Shown here: piece by piece, positions 1 through 11,421 of the stretch
Position numbering within the stretch: the stretch's first letter is position 1
Layout: each line of letters begins with the position of its first letter
Assembly: GCF_963169125.1 (NCBI RefSeq)
Contig: NC_084800.1
Location: forward strand, 147,680,397 to 147,744,396
DNA from: Humulus lupulus
Taxonomy: Eukaryota; Streptophyta; Magnoliopsida; Rosales; Cannabaceae
Direction: 5' to 3'
DNA: 64,000 nt
Position numbers and translations under genes: made by a program
Notes under the pieces: model-generated
What the model was told of the DNA's origin: nothing
What the model saw: the letters and a program-made list of their open reading frames with translations, nothing else
Databases searched by the model: none

Positions 1-551
1 ACATAATTTATAAACGTACCATTAGCTCGCTAATCAAGGTTTTATGTTAAAAAGTGTGGTTAAATTGAAATAAAGACTCATTGACAATGTTGAATATAAA
101 AACCTGGACATTCATTAAAATCATAACAGTTATACATTTGAGATCCCAAAATATTGTTTGAAGATGTTTCACAATTCAGAAAGTGAATACAGTCGACCTA
201 AGTGACAAAATCAATCATTGCAACATATTCCTCCAAATAACCCTGGCCGTGGCAGCCAAGTAGGCCAAACATTTACATGTCGCTCCACGCTCTCCAACTC
301 ATGGTTGGTCAATCTTTCCCTTGCCATTACCTGCACCATAGAGCACCCATGAGCCGAAGCCTAGCAAGAAAACTCAATGCATAACATATATAGTTCAATT
401 AAGTAATCAAACAGCTCAAGCAGTCAACAAGTTAAATATATAGCGGCCTACGCCGACCGGGTGGAAACAGCACCCTAAAGGGTCTCACCCTAGCAGTCTG
501 CACTCAGCATTCTTAACACCGATCCTAGCAGATGCTGTTCTCGGCCTTCGC

Positions 552-655
552 TGTAACGCCCCACGTCACTATGGCTGCTTCCTGTAATGGCGACTTTCCC
601 TACAAACCAACACAAGTCTTTCCAGCATGCAGCCATAGTGACGTGGGGCGTTACA
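552..655. repeat. Perfect 27-bp inverted repeat forming the TRIM left end
   Basis: Bases 552-578 and 629-655 are exact reverse complements, beginning TGTAACGCCCC and ending GGGGCGTTACA, with a 50-bp loop. The loop matches the reverse complement of the 3' LTR interior (about 1025-1075), so 552-628 is U5 in reverse and 629-655 is U5 forward. Confidence 0.9.
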
Positions 656-657
656 AA

Positions 658-670
658 TGGTATCAGAGCC
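658..670 (+). other. Primer-binding site (initiator Met tRNA) of the TRIM
   Basis: TGGTATCAGAGCC complements the 3' end of plant initiator methionine tRNA. It lies 2 bp after the TTACA end of the left terminal segment, the standard place for first-strand priming. Confidence 0.85.
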
Positions 671-808
671 TTGACCCAACCGAAAGTGTGGCCGACGGGG
701 ACATCGGGCCCGTAAGGGGGGGTGATTGTGATAGTCAGAATCCTGTGATCCGTAAGGGGAAAGATCGGGTAAAGCTGTGCAATCCCACACCGCCTGGGGA
801 AGGTTAAG

Positions 809-1099
809 TGTGATGATTCTAAGATTGTGTAGGTATGGGACTACACAGTTGAAGAGGGCTTAAATGGATTGATGGGTACTACCTATATCAACAAGATGCA
901 TCTTCTTTTCGGTAGCCCATCACTTGAGAACTCGAAAGTTAAGCATGCTTGACCTAGAGTAATCTCAAGATGGGTGACGTCCTGGGAAGTTATCTCAGGA
1001 AGCATGCAAGTGAGGACAAAGCACGCTGGAAAGAGTCGTGTTGGTTTGTAGGGCCAGCCATCATTCTAGGAAGCACCCATAGTGACATGGGGCATTACA
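809..1099 (+). mobile_element. 3' LTR of the TRIM
   Basis: Begins TGTGATGATTC directly after a purine-rich tract and ends GGGGCATTACA at the right target duplication. About 291 bp, within the range for Cassandra LTRs. Contains the 5S-derived segment at 916-990. Confidence 0.75.
916..990 (+). promoter_or_regulatory. 5S rRNA-derived segment with pol III A-box and C-box
   Basis: Runs from a cccatcac start through agttaagcatgcttga (A-box position, 938-953) to gatgggtgacgtcctggg (C-box position). The order and spacing follow plant 5S rRNA. The part equivalent to the 5' third of 5S is diverged, so this is an internal promoter remnant in a TRIM and not a 5S gene. Known family biology: Cassandra LTRs carry 5S promoters. 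Activity here is unknown. Confidence 0.8.
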
Positions 1100-2681
1100 T
1101 TCGCTGTTGTTGGCCCTTTGCCGGCCCTTTTTCATTCTCGGCCTTCGTCATTCATTAATAAGCATGCACATAATAACATAATATTTACAAGTAGTCACAC
1201 ATACATTAAGCACAATTATAGGGGCCATGCCCTGAAACACAAAAAATAGGGCCATGCTCTGCTCTACGGGCACCAACAGTTTTCTTCCCTGTGTCCTGAG
1301 CTGAAAAATTAACACGATCCTAAGCTCGACCTCCTAAATCCGAGCTTTGATGTAAAACCTAGTCACAACGCCATAACAAATAGGTATCCATCAAGCCATA
1401 ACCAATTAAGAACTTCGGATTAAAATAGTAGCCTTCGAGACCTTGAATTCTACTAAGCCAGGTAGTAGAAATACTTCCCAAGCCTTAACATTTAGGTTAC
1501 CAAGCCTAAAACCTTTAATTGGAAATTTCCCCCTAATTTGAGCTGCGACCCGCCCTCTAGGGTCGTGGTCCATTGCAAGTCAGAGAGCACAACTCTCTCT
1601 ACTGAAGGACATGGGCCGCAACACACCTCGCTTGCGCCGCGACGCTTGGGCAACCTCAGAGGCTTCTCAGGCCTCTTCGTACACACGAGCCGAGCGCCTA
1701 AAGTATAGGTTCGTGGCGCGAGCCCTAAAAACCCAGAACTCCATGCATTTCTACTGCATTTTTCCCAGCCAAACTTATAAATCCTCATTCAATTCAACTG
1801 CTATACTCATAATTAAACCCAGAATTCATATCACAATAGCATAACTAACCTAAATACCCCAAAACTTATTCCACCAACTCATCAAAACTCAAAGATCACA
1901 TCCCATAGTTTAACCCCAAAAAACCTCAAAACCATAGTTGAAAACTCTATAAAATCTACAGAATTTTATACCTTAGCTGGCTAACTCCAACCTCCACAAG
2001 CTTTAGATTTCTCCAAGATTTAGCCAACTTTCCAAAGAGTTCCTTAAATTCACCAAGCTTCTAAGGCAGCAAAGAGAGGGAGAGAGACCAAAGATAGAGA
2101 AGGAGGAATAGGCTGAGAGTTTCTATTTGTTTCTCCTTAGTTCTAGTATATTGGTCTAACTCTATCCTTAATTGCATAAGTTCCAAAAATGCCCCCAAGT
2201 GTAACCTTAATGCCTTAATACCACCAAGGGAAATCCTGTGATTTGGCACATCCCGCTAATTCCTCGAGTGTTCTTATAATTCCCCATTTAATCCCTGACA
2301 TACTCAAACAATCACTAAATTGCTACCAATTACACGACAATCCAAAACTCACATAATTTTCCCTAGGTTCACCCCAAGTAAGGAATTCGGCCCCGTTGTG
2401 GCCATTTTGCTATTCCGCTCCCTAGGACTGTCTCGGATCACACATCACAAATATATCACCACAATCTTGTGGTATAAAGCACAACACACATATAATTCAC
2501 ATTAATGCCCTCAATAGGCCAAAATTACAATTATGCCCCTATTAACCGAAATGGGCCCACATGCATATTTAATTCACCTAAACTTGCATTTCTAATCACA
2601 TAATCATTTAATAGACATATTAACATAATTAAATCAATTATTTCCCTCCTGGCACGCTAATCAAGGCACTAAGCATGTCAC

Positions 2682-3540
2682 AGGATGGGGCCCACGTGCT
2701 TTTTGAATGCGTTTCCAATGATCATAAAATGACTATATTGGTCGGTCGACCGTCTGCTCCAATAAATAGACACACTTCTAGACTTAAACAAGATATAATA
2801 ATAGTATTAAGCTTGAGAAAAGTGTTCTAAGCTCTTTCCTTGTGTAAATCATTCCAAACAACTTTTAACACACTTGAGCCAAAAGTATAAGGATTTATTT
2901 GCAAGTGTGTTCATCTCTCTCTAGGTTCTCAACTAGTATTTATCATCCTTAGAGAGAGTGGAAACCATTATACTCCACTTTTCTATTTATCTTTATAAAG
3001 TGAGATTGAAACTTCAACAATCTGCAAGAGATGTGAGGTTGGCATTGGATTCACAACAACTCAACATTGGTGAGGTTGGTACCAGAAGCACAACAACCCA
3101 ACGTTGGTGAGATTGGCATCGAACAAAAAATTTGTGTAAGAGGTTTGGATATACCTTGGTGAAAATTCTCAGATTTTAAAAGGATTAATCAAGTCCTTTA
3201 ACTTGGCTCGTTACTAGAATTCAAAGCTTAGCTTAGCTTAACTTTGAAGACCAGTTATGCTTAGCCAATACTGTAATTATACATATAGTATACTCGGATT
3301 AATTATGGCACTCATAATTCTTTATTATTATTTTGGGCAGTTTGGTCATTTTCAAAATCATTTGTAAGGATTAAAGATCCTTATTTAGTTTTAAACCCAT
3401 TTCAAGAAATTCATAAGCAAAAAATTGAGACTAAACCCTAGGTCTCGGGGAAACCTTTCCTGTGGTCCCGATACCTAGGCTCGAGTATCGCAATAGTATT
3501 TATCATATTATGGAGAAAATCTTATTCTTTAAAAAAATTT
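2682..3540. other. Unassigned repeat-like DNA between two LTRs
   Basis: No sustained reading frame. Holds a palindrome ggtcggtcgacc near 2741, a CT-rich stretch near 2910-2930 and a short 37-bp tandem repeat. It resembles the transcribed leader of an LTR element, but I could not match it to another copy in the window. Confidence 0.3.
3034..3121 (+). repeat. 37-bp tandem repeat, about 2.4 copies
   Basis: Units begin tgaggttgg at 3034 and 3071, with a partial third (tgagattgg) at 3108, exactly 37 bp apart. Units one and two differ at several positions, so the duplication is not recent. Confidence 0.75.
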
Positions 3541-5555
3541 GTTATTAACCCGTACTTTCAACAAGTTGGTTAAATATATAAAATATTTTAGCCGGTATTA
3601 TATCCAAAAAGTACTAATTAAATTCCTCAATTATTTTTCAAGAAAATAATCTCTTAATTTTCCTTTTATTTTTCTTATGGTTTTAATATCTAAAAACAGT
3701 TTTAAGAAAAATAGCCTAATTTTAACTTAATTAGGAAAAATCATTAACAATTTCTTATCTTGACTAGTTAATTCCCTAAAGTCAATTAATCAAGTTTACT
3801 CACAAAAAGTAATTTACTTAATTATTTTCTCAAAATGTCGGGTTTTAAACCCTCTTTTAATTTAATAATAAATTAAATCAATTATTTTTAGAAAGAATAA
3901 AAATAATTCTCACTAAGTGTGAAAACCTCATTTTTCACATTTTTAACTACATAGTTTGTTAGGTCGTAACATGAAATTTACTTAACAAATTGTTTCCAAA
4001 ATTTCCTAATTAAATATTTGGTATGCCATTTAGGTCTCTGTGAAATCTTAGGTCAAAAGAAGCATTTTTCAAACATTGAGGTAAAAATGACCTTATTTTC
4101 AAGTCCTTATTTTTGAAAACTTTGGCAATTAATAACTCTCAAACCATTTTGTATTTTGTTAGAAATTTTTACAGAGGCATACTAGGTTATGCCAAGAACA
4201 TCTCCACATAATTTTAGCAATAATGGGGTTCATTTTTCCTATACATTGGATGTTCAAACTTGGTCCCGGAATTAAGAATAAGAAAAAACAGTTTTTTACC
4301 TAAACTTCTAAATAGCATAACTCACTCATTTCTAAACGTTTTTTAGTGTTTCAAATGCTCAAATCCATGTAATCCATCTCAAAAACATCACATATAATTT
4401 ACTTTAACAAAATCAATTATATAGTTAATGCTTGACCCTTTGGAAGTCAAGGGTCAAAACCCTTTTGTTTTTTCGATTTTAGAGTTTTCAACAAAACCCT
4501 TAGGGATTTTGTATCCTAATTTTCACAATCAACATAAAAGCAACATAAAGATTATCAAGAAACTACCATATCCTTATTATATCACCAATACGAAACTTTA
4601 AGCATTAAATACACAAAAAAATGCTTAAAAAAAACCATACAAAAACAACCATAAAAAGTAATCTTTTTACCTCTTGTTGTTCTTGCTTTAGGTTTTGATG
4701 TTTCTACAAGCTTTAGAACCTTCAAAACTCTTTCAAAACTTTAAACCAACTCCCCCAACAAAATATATAGGTAGTTATGAAAGATCTATGGTTATAAACT
4801 TTATAAAAATCAAGTTTTTGAAACTTTTACCTTAGGGAAACTCTTCCATGATCAAGGCTTCAGCTTCAAAGGTTTCTTAATGTTTTTGGTAGTTGAATAT
4901 GGTGAGAGAAGTTTGTTGAACAAGATGAGAGTGAGGGAAGAGGAGGGGGTTTGGTTTTGGGGAGGGTGGAAGAACCTAGACAACACAAAAAAATATCTAA
5001 AACACTTAAGTGTTTTTACTTTATTTCACTTTGTGTCATTAACATTAATTTGATGTGATTAAAGCTTAAATCAATTTTCTATACCATTTTTCACTCTTAT
5101 AATGTTTAAAAAAATTGCACATAATAAATGGCTCTCACGTTTAATTTAATTAATCACACAATACAATTTAACAAAAGGTCCATTTATGGAATAAAATTCT
5201 ACAATTAGGCAAAAATTTAAGCATTTAATACAAAATGCCCTTAAATTTCCATTTCCTCTTATGTTTATTATTTTTGACCAAAATTTAATTTTTAGGAATG
5301 TATTTTATGCCTAAAATATTTTTTCCATAGTTTATCATTTTATTTTTTGAGATTTTTACTCGATTAGGGTTTTTGTGTCGGTCCAAGAGCGAAAGTCTTA
5401 TCTTGACTTTTAATCATACAATTCATAATTTGGCTTGCAATAACTCATGGAAATAAAATCCAACAAATATAATATTACTTAAAATAATATTCTTAACTCA
5501 GGGAAAACAATCCTGATCCGAGTCATTTAACGGTACTCGAAACGCAGGGCGTTAC
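3541..5555 (-). mobile_element. Probable minus-strand LTR abutting gypsy gag
   Basis: The right end gggcgttaca at 5546-5555 is the reverse complement of an LTR start TGTAACGCCC, as in other LTRs of the window. On the minus strand it contains a CT-rich leader around 4900-4980 and an AAGGTAA donor-like site near 4830, matching the layout of the plus-strand LTRs. AT-rich, no coding frame. The left boundary could not be fixed and 3541 is a guess. Confidence 0.5.
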
Positions 5556-6297
5556 ATAGAGGCTAAAAATTCAACATGCACCCTAGGAGAGACTTTGAAA
5601 TATGGCTGATCTGCAACAGATGTAACAAACGTCATCAGGGCGAGTGCAAGTGTAGAGCTTGTTATGCGTGCGGTAAAAATGAACACTAATCAAGAGAATG
5701 TACGAATGTTACAAGTTAGAGGGGCGAAAATTGATAACAGAAACCAATAGGACCCCCACCACGTGTATTTGCTCTTACTGAAGGTGACAAGGGAGCTAGA
5801 CAATCAGAGATGGTGTCATGTCAGATTCGTATCGCTCGAACCTCAATATATTCATTGATGAATACTAGTCCATCTCATTCTTTTATAGTTGCTTCATTTG
5901 TTGAGAAAATAGATAGAATACCTGAGCCAATGTCTAATGTTTGTGGGGTATCCTTACCCTAGGGAGAGGACATGCTGATACAGTCATGGGTTAGAGCCTA
6001 CCAGTCTTGGCAGAAGGTCGTGAACTGATAGTCGATTTGTTAGTTTTAGATTTACATGAATACGACATCATATTTGGGATGGACTAGTTGACCAAGTATG
6101 GGACCATTGTGAAATGTAAACGAAGAAGAGTAGCCTTGAATCTGGCAGGAGAGGAACCATTCGCCTTTCAAGGCACAACCAAAGAAAAGAAATATGCCAC
6201 AATCTTTGCAATGAAGGTGAGAAGGATACTGGATGATGGATGTATCAGGTATTTAGCTAGCATTGTTGACAAGGACAAGGAGACAAAACTACAATAG
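5556..6297 (+). pseudogene. P1 gypsy gag C-terminus and protease, degenerate
   Basis: Reading from 5596, a gag tail carries a zinc-knuckle-like segment, CYACGKNEH then a stop, then SREC (C-x2-C-x4-H-x4-C), preceded by a basic Cys-rich stretch. From about 5810 a retropepsin-like domain follows: SHSFI is present but the catalytic DSG is replaced, and the later GMDxLxKYG and GTI motifs (about 6075-6110) sit in another frame. Multiple stops and at least one frameshift. The 5' part of gag is missing, cut by the LTR ending at 5555. Typical order for a Tekay-like gypsy polyprotein; non-functional. Confidence 0.75.
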
Positions 6298-7140
6298 TAT
6301 GTAAATTTCCCGAGGTGTTTCCCGAGGAACATCCTGGGATACCACCTAATCGAGAAGTCGTATTCGAGATAGAGTTGATCCCGAGAGCAACACCAATTTC
6401 GAAAGCTCCGTATTGGATGGCACTTGCAGAACTTAAGGAGCTACAATCATAACATCAAGATTTTTTGGATAAGAAGTTCATCATACCGAGCCATTCTCCA
6501 TGGGGAGCAACAGTCTTGTTTGTGGAAAAGAAGGACAAATCCATGGAAATATGTATCGACTATCGAGAATTGAATAAAGTAACAATCAAGAACCGATACG
6601 CGCTACCGAGAATCGATGACCTATTTGATCAACTTCAAGGAGCACCAATATTTCTAAAGATTGATTTCCGATTGGGCTAACACCAGTTGAAGATACAAGA
6701 GTAAGATATTCCAAAGACGACTTTCCAAACACGGTACAGTCACTACAAATTCATATTGATGTCCTTTGCATTCCCCAATGGATCTCATGAAAAGGGTAAT
6801 TAGTGAGTATTTTGGTAAGTTCATCATCATGTTCATAGATGATATTCTTATCTACTCGTGGGGCGTAGAAGAACATGCAAGTCACTTGGAACTAGTTATG
6901 CAAAGGTTGAAAGAGAAGAAGTTATATGCCAGGTTTTCTGAGTGTGAATTTCGGCTGGAGAAAGTGAGTTTCCTCGAACATGTGTTGTCAGGGAATGAGA
7001 TATCGGTGGTTCCTACCAAGATCGAGGCTCTTAAATGGTGGAAACAACAGAAGAATGCACAAGAAGTTTGAAGTTTCTTGGGGCTAGCGGGGCATTATTG
7101 GCGATTCGAGAAGGTTTTTCTAAAATAGCATTGCCAATGA
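6298..7140 (+). pseudogene. P1 reverse transcriptase, degenerate
   Basis: Recognisable RT landmarks in order: [34 protein letters not shown] and [13 protein letters not shown] in the frame at 6465-6680; then FIDDILIYS (the catalytic YxDD-type box, both aspartates kept) and the LYARFSECEFRLEKVSFLEH segment at 6766-7071. Stops and frameshifts separate these pieces. Gypsy-type RT copying element RNA; dead in this copy. Gene order continues directly into RNase H. Confidence 0.85.
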
Positions 7141-7620
7141 CCTTTCTCACATGGAAGAACATCAAGTTTTAATGGACAGATAAATGTCAGAAAAGATTTC
7201 AAGTGTTGAAGACGAGGTTAACAACTGCTCTAGTACTTACAATCCTGAACGGCACAGAGGGCTTTTCCATTTATAGTGATGCATCAGGACAAGGATTAGG
7301 GTTGGTATTGATGCAGCAAGACAAGGTGATAGCCTATGCTTTGCGAAAATTAATGAACTACAAAAGGAACTACCATACGCATGATTTGGAGTTGGCAGTG
7401 ATAGTTTTTGCACTAAAAATCTAGAGGCATTATCTGTATGGAATTCTTTGCGACATCTGCATCAACCACAAAAGCCTCAAATACTTCTTTACTCAGAAGG
7501 AGTTGAATATGAGGTGGCGACGATGGATAGAATTATTTAATAATTACAACTATGACATCCTATACCACCCGAGAAAAGCCAACAAGGTGGCCGATGCACT
7601 AAGTTGATAGCCAAGGGCAT
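7141..7620 (+). pseudogene. P1 RNase H, degenerate
   Basis: Frame 7203-7424 gives [18 protein letters not shown], the first RNase H aspartate motif, then [16 protein letters not shown]. Further on are a hydrophobic HYLYG-like segment, the DH-equivalent region changed to [10 protein letters not shown], and ADALS at the connection to integrase. Two or more stops. Confidence 0.8.
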
Positions 7621-8790
7621 ACATGCTGATAGTGAAAGAGATACCACAAGAGCTGCAAACCAACATCTCCACTACGAATTTGGAGATTATGGTTGGAAAA
7701 CTAGCAAACCTCTCTATATAGCCAACCATTTTGGAGCCTATTTCGGGAGGACAACTTGTTGATCTGTGGTTTCAAAGGCTAATTCATGAGGTGAAGAAAG
7801 ATATGAGGTCAGGGTTTGATATCTCAAAGGATGAGGTGTTAGGATTAAAAGGTAGAATCTGTGTTCCGGATGACAATGAGATCAAGAAGCAAATTTCTAC
7901 GAGGCACACAGCACCCCTTACACTATGTATCTAGGCACCACAAAAATGTACCAAGATTTGAAGAAATATTTTTGGTTACCGAGAATGAAACAATAGATAG
8001 TAGAGTACGTAGCACACTGCCTGACTTGTCACCAGACCAAGGCTGAGCATCAACGACCGACGTGTTGATTACAACCATTGGAAATTTAAGAATGGAAATG
8101 GGAGATTATTACTATGGATTTTTTCACTGATCTACAAACCACTCCAATGGGGCACGATGCGATTTGGGTTATTGTGGATAGGCTAACCAAATCAGCGCAT
8201 TTCTCTCAAGGTTCGTGGAATGCAAAATTGCCATTGATAAAGTTCGCTTACAACAACAAATACCATGATTCCATTAAGATTGCTCCATACGAACTACTGT
8301 ACGAGAGGAACTGTCGATCACCTATTCATTGACATGAGGTTGGTGAAAGAAAGTTTTTGGGATTAGATAAAGTTGATCAGGTCATTGAGGATATTAGACA
8401 GATACGCCGGAGAATGTAGACCTTGGTGGAACGACAATGCAAATATGCAGACTGGCACATGAGACATCTAGTATTGGACGTTGAGGACAAGGTACTACTG
8501 AAAATATCTCCACTGCAAGGAGAAATATGATTTGGACAGAATGGGAAACTTAGCCTAAGGTTCATCGGACCTTTTGAGATTTTGGAAAAAATTGGGCAAG
8601 TAGCATATCAGCTGGCTCTTCCGCCAGCCTTATCTCAAGTCCATGACATGTGTTCACATGTCATTGTTTAGAAAGTATGTGACCGATACGAGACATGACA
8701 TTAGCTACGAACAACTAAGCATGGACCCTCAACTAATTTATGAAGAGAGGCCGGTAGTAATTCTGGACTAGAAAGAAAAAGTGTTGAGGA
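7621..8790 (+). pseudogene. P1 integrase, core deleted
   Basis: N-terminal scraps (CLTCHQTKAEHQRP near 8015-8055, the zinc-binding end) lead to the first catalytic region [30 protein letters not shown] (given by position 8114-8205; see key residues MDF and [10 protein letters not shown]). The frame then jumps to [26 protein letters not shown], so the middle of the core with the second Asp and the Glu is deleted. The C-terminal part has FIGPFEILEKIGQVAYQLALP, the usual end of Tekay-like pol. No chromodomain is evident. Confidence 0.8.
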
Positions 8791-9500
8791 ATAAGAAAAT
8801 AATTTTTGTCAATTTGTCTAAGTTTGATCAATTTAAGTAAGATTAATTTGGAATTTATCAAAAGGAATTTAGGATGTAAGTGGGTAGCAGAAAGGGTGGT
8901 GAATTTTGTAATTTTGTGTCCAAATTTTACCAACTATAAGTAGTAAAAATTCAACCAAAGTCTTCATTTTTCACATAAGTTTCTCTCTCAAGAATTCTTT
9001 TCTCTCAAATTCTCTTCCTTCTCTCTAGTTTGGTCGAGTACCCCATGTTCTCTCTTTGACTAGGGGGTTCTTAGACCCTTTTTGGGATTGTGTGGTAGGT
9101 ACCCCACCTATGTTAGAAAAGTGTAGACGGTTTCTACCTTTGACATTCTTTTAGTCTGGTTCGAGACTATGACGATTATTATCAGCCTGGTTTAGGTCTG
9201 TGACGATTATTATCGGCCTGGTTCAAGTCCGTGACAATTATTATTGGTCTTATTCAAATCCGTCACAATAATTATCAGATCTCTTCAAGTCCGTGAGAAT
9301 TATTATCAGTCTGGTTTGAGTCTGTGAAAATTACTATTAGGTTTAGTTCAAGTCTACGACCTCTAGTCCGGTTCAAGTCTGTGACATCTAGCTATGGGTT
9401 AAGCATACTAGTAAAGACCTAGAAGTCTCAATGAGCAGGTGCTTTTTGAATGGTTAGTGACACCATAGTCATATATTGTATATAATCAAAACAAGAGTGA
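8791..9500 (+). other. P1 3' noncoding or LTR DNA
   Basis: After pol the sequence turns AT-rich, with a TATA-like ctataagtag near 8933, a CT-rich leader (8975-9030) and a minisatellite. This looks like LTR sequence joined directly to pol without a clear polypurine tract. No frame of note. Confidence 0.4.
9152..9395 (+). repeat. 31-bp minisatellite, about 7 diverged copies
   Basis: Units of the type tagtctggttcaagtctgtg followed by acgattattat recur with 31-bp spacing (for example starts at 9183, 9214 and 9245). The last units are shortened. Lies in the presumed LTR of P1. Confidence 0.8.
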
Positions 9501-9779
9501 TGACCACTTTGAGTTAACAGTCTCAACAATCGAATCTCATCTTCCTATCGCTGAAGTCTTGCTTGCATTTCTGCAAACATTTGTTGCCAATTTTGCGAGG
9601 CAGGTGGAGGGTTCTAGTCTTGATTAGAATCTCCGGCCTTGATATACTCGCCACAGAGTCTGTTTGATTGCCTTGGACGCATAAGTTCCACATATGTGTA
9701 CAATGAATGACTCGGCATATCAAGCAATGATAACATATCAATATTCCTTCTCAGGGTCTAAATTGAAGAAAATAGAGCA
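9501..9779 (-). pseudogene. Minus-strand gypsy gag N-terminal scrap
   Basis: The sequence aligns with M1 gag start and leader at 29860-30060: both share a minus-strand stretch around the segment gttgccaattttgcgaggcag versus gttgccagttctcaggagct, and the downstream leader. The LTR at 9780 begins immediately to the right. Either it is a target in which M1 landed or a separate element with a deleted leader. Too short for function. Confidence 0.55.
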
Positions 9780-11015
9780 TGTAACACCTTGAATAGTCAA
9801 GACAGTTACACTGTGTGTTAAATATAGTGCTTAACTCGTTAAGTGATTCATTTTGACTTAAAAAGTGTAATTAAGGTTAAACGACAATTTGGTGTTAAAA
9901 GTTTTTGTCAAAAAGTTGAACTAATCATTAAAAGGTTTGAATAGTTACAAGGGATCCCAAAAGTTTCTAAATAAAATACAAGTTTATAAAAGTTATAGAC
10001 TTATCCGACATTAGTGGAAAATTTAAGCTAATGACTCATGTCCTTCAAAATATCTTGACCATGGCGGTCGAGCCGGTTGAGTATGTACACCACCCCTACA
10101 ACTCAAAAACTCATGGCTGGTCTAACTTTCCTTTGCCCTTACCTGCACCTCGAAGCACTCGTGAGCCATGGCCCAACAAGAAAACCCCAAGCAAACACAC
10201 AGATAATAAAATGAACATTAACATGTATTACATATTTTATAACCACAATTGGTTCATGTAGATTTTCCAAACAATATAGTTAATGAAAAAATATATGACT
10301 CATGCTGAGTAGATGGATGTCACATCTCACAATGACCCTGCCACTATGGCGGATATTGCATCCAGGTCATGGACTTGCCACTATGTCATACATTATGCAT
10401 GTAATGTTGATAACAACCTCCAAACCAAGCGATTAGTACAAACAAGTATAACAACATAGATTCAAACAAAGCAGACATTCAACTATAAAAGGATTCAAGG
10501 CACTGTCATTCGTGTGCCCTATAATTGGGGCACATGCGTTAAACTCAGTGTAATTGTCAGTTTTCTTTCCTCAAGTCCTCAATGATAGGGTAAAGCAACA
10601 ACAAGCATGATCCTTTCCTCTCGAGCCTTGCGATACCCCTAGTCACAACATATTAATGGATATCCATCCACAACTAAACAAATTAAGAGTTTCAAGATTG
10701 AGTCCTAGCCTCCGGGACTTGGAATTCTACAAAGCTGAAAAGTAGAATCCTTTCCGATCCCTTAAGTTTGAGTCCCCGCAACTCAAAATCCTTATTTGGC
10801 CACTTTCCCCAATTAGAGCTGCGGCCCGCCTTTGAAAGGTCGCAATGTGTCTCTAGCCCTAGAGCCCCAAACCACAAGGGCATAAGACATGCATTGCGAC
10901 ATTGCATCGCCAAGGAGGTTCAGAGGAACCCCCAACGCCTCTATGTTCATGTGGGCAACGTCACTCCAAGAACAGCGCCACAGCATAACCTTGCAAACCC
11001 AGAAATTCAGCGATT
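9780..11015 (-). mobile_element. M1 3' LTR (minus strand, truncated)
   Basis: Starts at TGTAACACC (the minus-strand LTR end) and matches the M1 5' LTR at 32598-32982 closely over its first ~390 bp, including cgttaagtgattcat versus cgttaagcgagtcat and ttacaagggatcccaaaag. Contains the conserved gagccatggcccaacaagaaaac block near 10162 and a GC-rich block near 10815-10930. Its U3 end is lost where it joins RT at 11015/11016. Confidence 0.65.
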
Positions 11016-11421
11016 ATAGAAATCACCAAATGACATCACCAAAAACTCATAATGTCCATTTCTTAGGCGAAAGGTCATTTTTGAAATATCCTCATCTTTG
11101 ATCTTCAACTAATGATAACCAGATCCAAGATCAATCTGTATGAATACGGTCCTACCCTACAATTGGTCAAATAGATCATCAATCCTTGGCAGTGGGTACT
11201 TGTTCCTTATAGTCATCTTGTTCAACTCCTTGTAATCGGTGCATATCCTAAATGTCTCATCTTTCTTCTTAACAAATAAAATTGGCACAGCCCATGGTCA
11301 GAAGCTAGGTCTAATAAATCCCAAATCCAGTGACTCTTGTAACTGTATCTTCAATTCCTTCAACTCTACCAGAGCCATTCTGTATGGTGCTCTTGATACT
11401 GGTTCTATCTCTGGTGCCAGC
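11016..11421 (-). pseudogene. M1 reverse transcriptase fragment
   Basis: The minus strand reads through [54 protein letters not shown], an IDLGSGYH segment and YEFLVMSFG, with in-frame stops. This is the N-terminal half of a gypsy RT. It stops before the YxDD box, where it is joined to an LTR. The start (11421) continues the frame of the protease-RT junction at 28402, across the LTR and Tat1 insertions, so both pieces belong to the same element. Confidence 0.85.

Larger units (their letters stand above)
552..1099 (+). mobile_element. Cassandra-like TRIM with 5S-derived segment and inverted 5' end
   Basis: A 548-bp non-autonomous element flanked by a 5-bp duplication TTCGC (547-551 and 1100-1104) inside the minus-strand LTR. 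After the left terminal segment lies a primer-binding site TGGTATCAGAGCC (658-670). A purine-rich tract ggggaagg stands just before the apparent 3' LTR (809-1099, about 291 bp), which contains a 5S rRNA-like stretch. Size, primer site and 5S content match Cassandra TRIMs. Oddly, the left end is not U3: it is an inverted copy of the U5 end of the 3' LTR followed by only 27 bp of direct U5. No protein is encoded. Mobilisation would need another element's enzymes. Confidence 0.85.
1..2681 (-). mobile_element. Minus-strand gypsy-type LTR (partial), host of the TRIM
   Basis: Reads as the reverse complement of the plus-strand LTRs further right. Shared landmarks are the segment ctaatcaaggc near 2660, the conserved block ending in agcaagaaaac around 360-380, the GC-rich block around 1540-1700, and gatcccaaa near 145. 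It enters from the left edge, so its end is missing. The right limit near 2681 lacks the usual first ~28 bp of the family, so the U3 start is deleted or rearranged there. No coding region. It is interrupted by the TRIM at 552-1099. Orientation is secure; the right boundary is approximate. Confidence 0.7.

Noticed and set aside
916..990. Functional 5S rRNA gene
   Set aside because: Only the inner control region part is well matched, the 5' third is diverged, and it is inside an LTR with a duplication-flanked TRIM.
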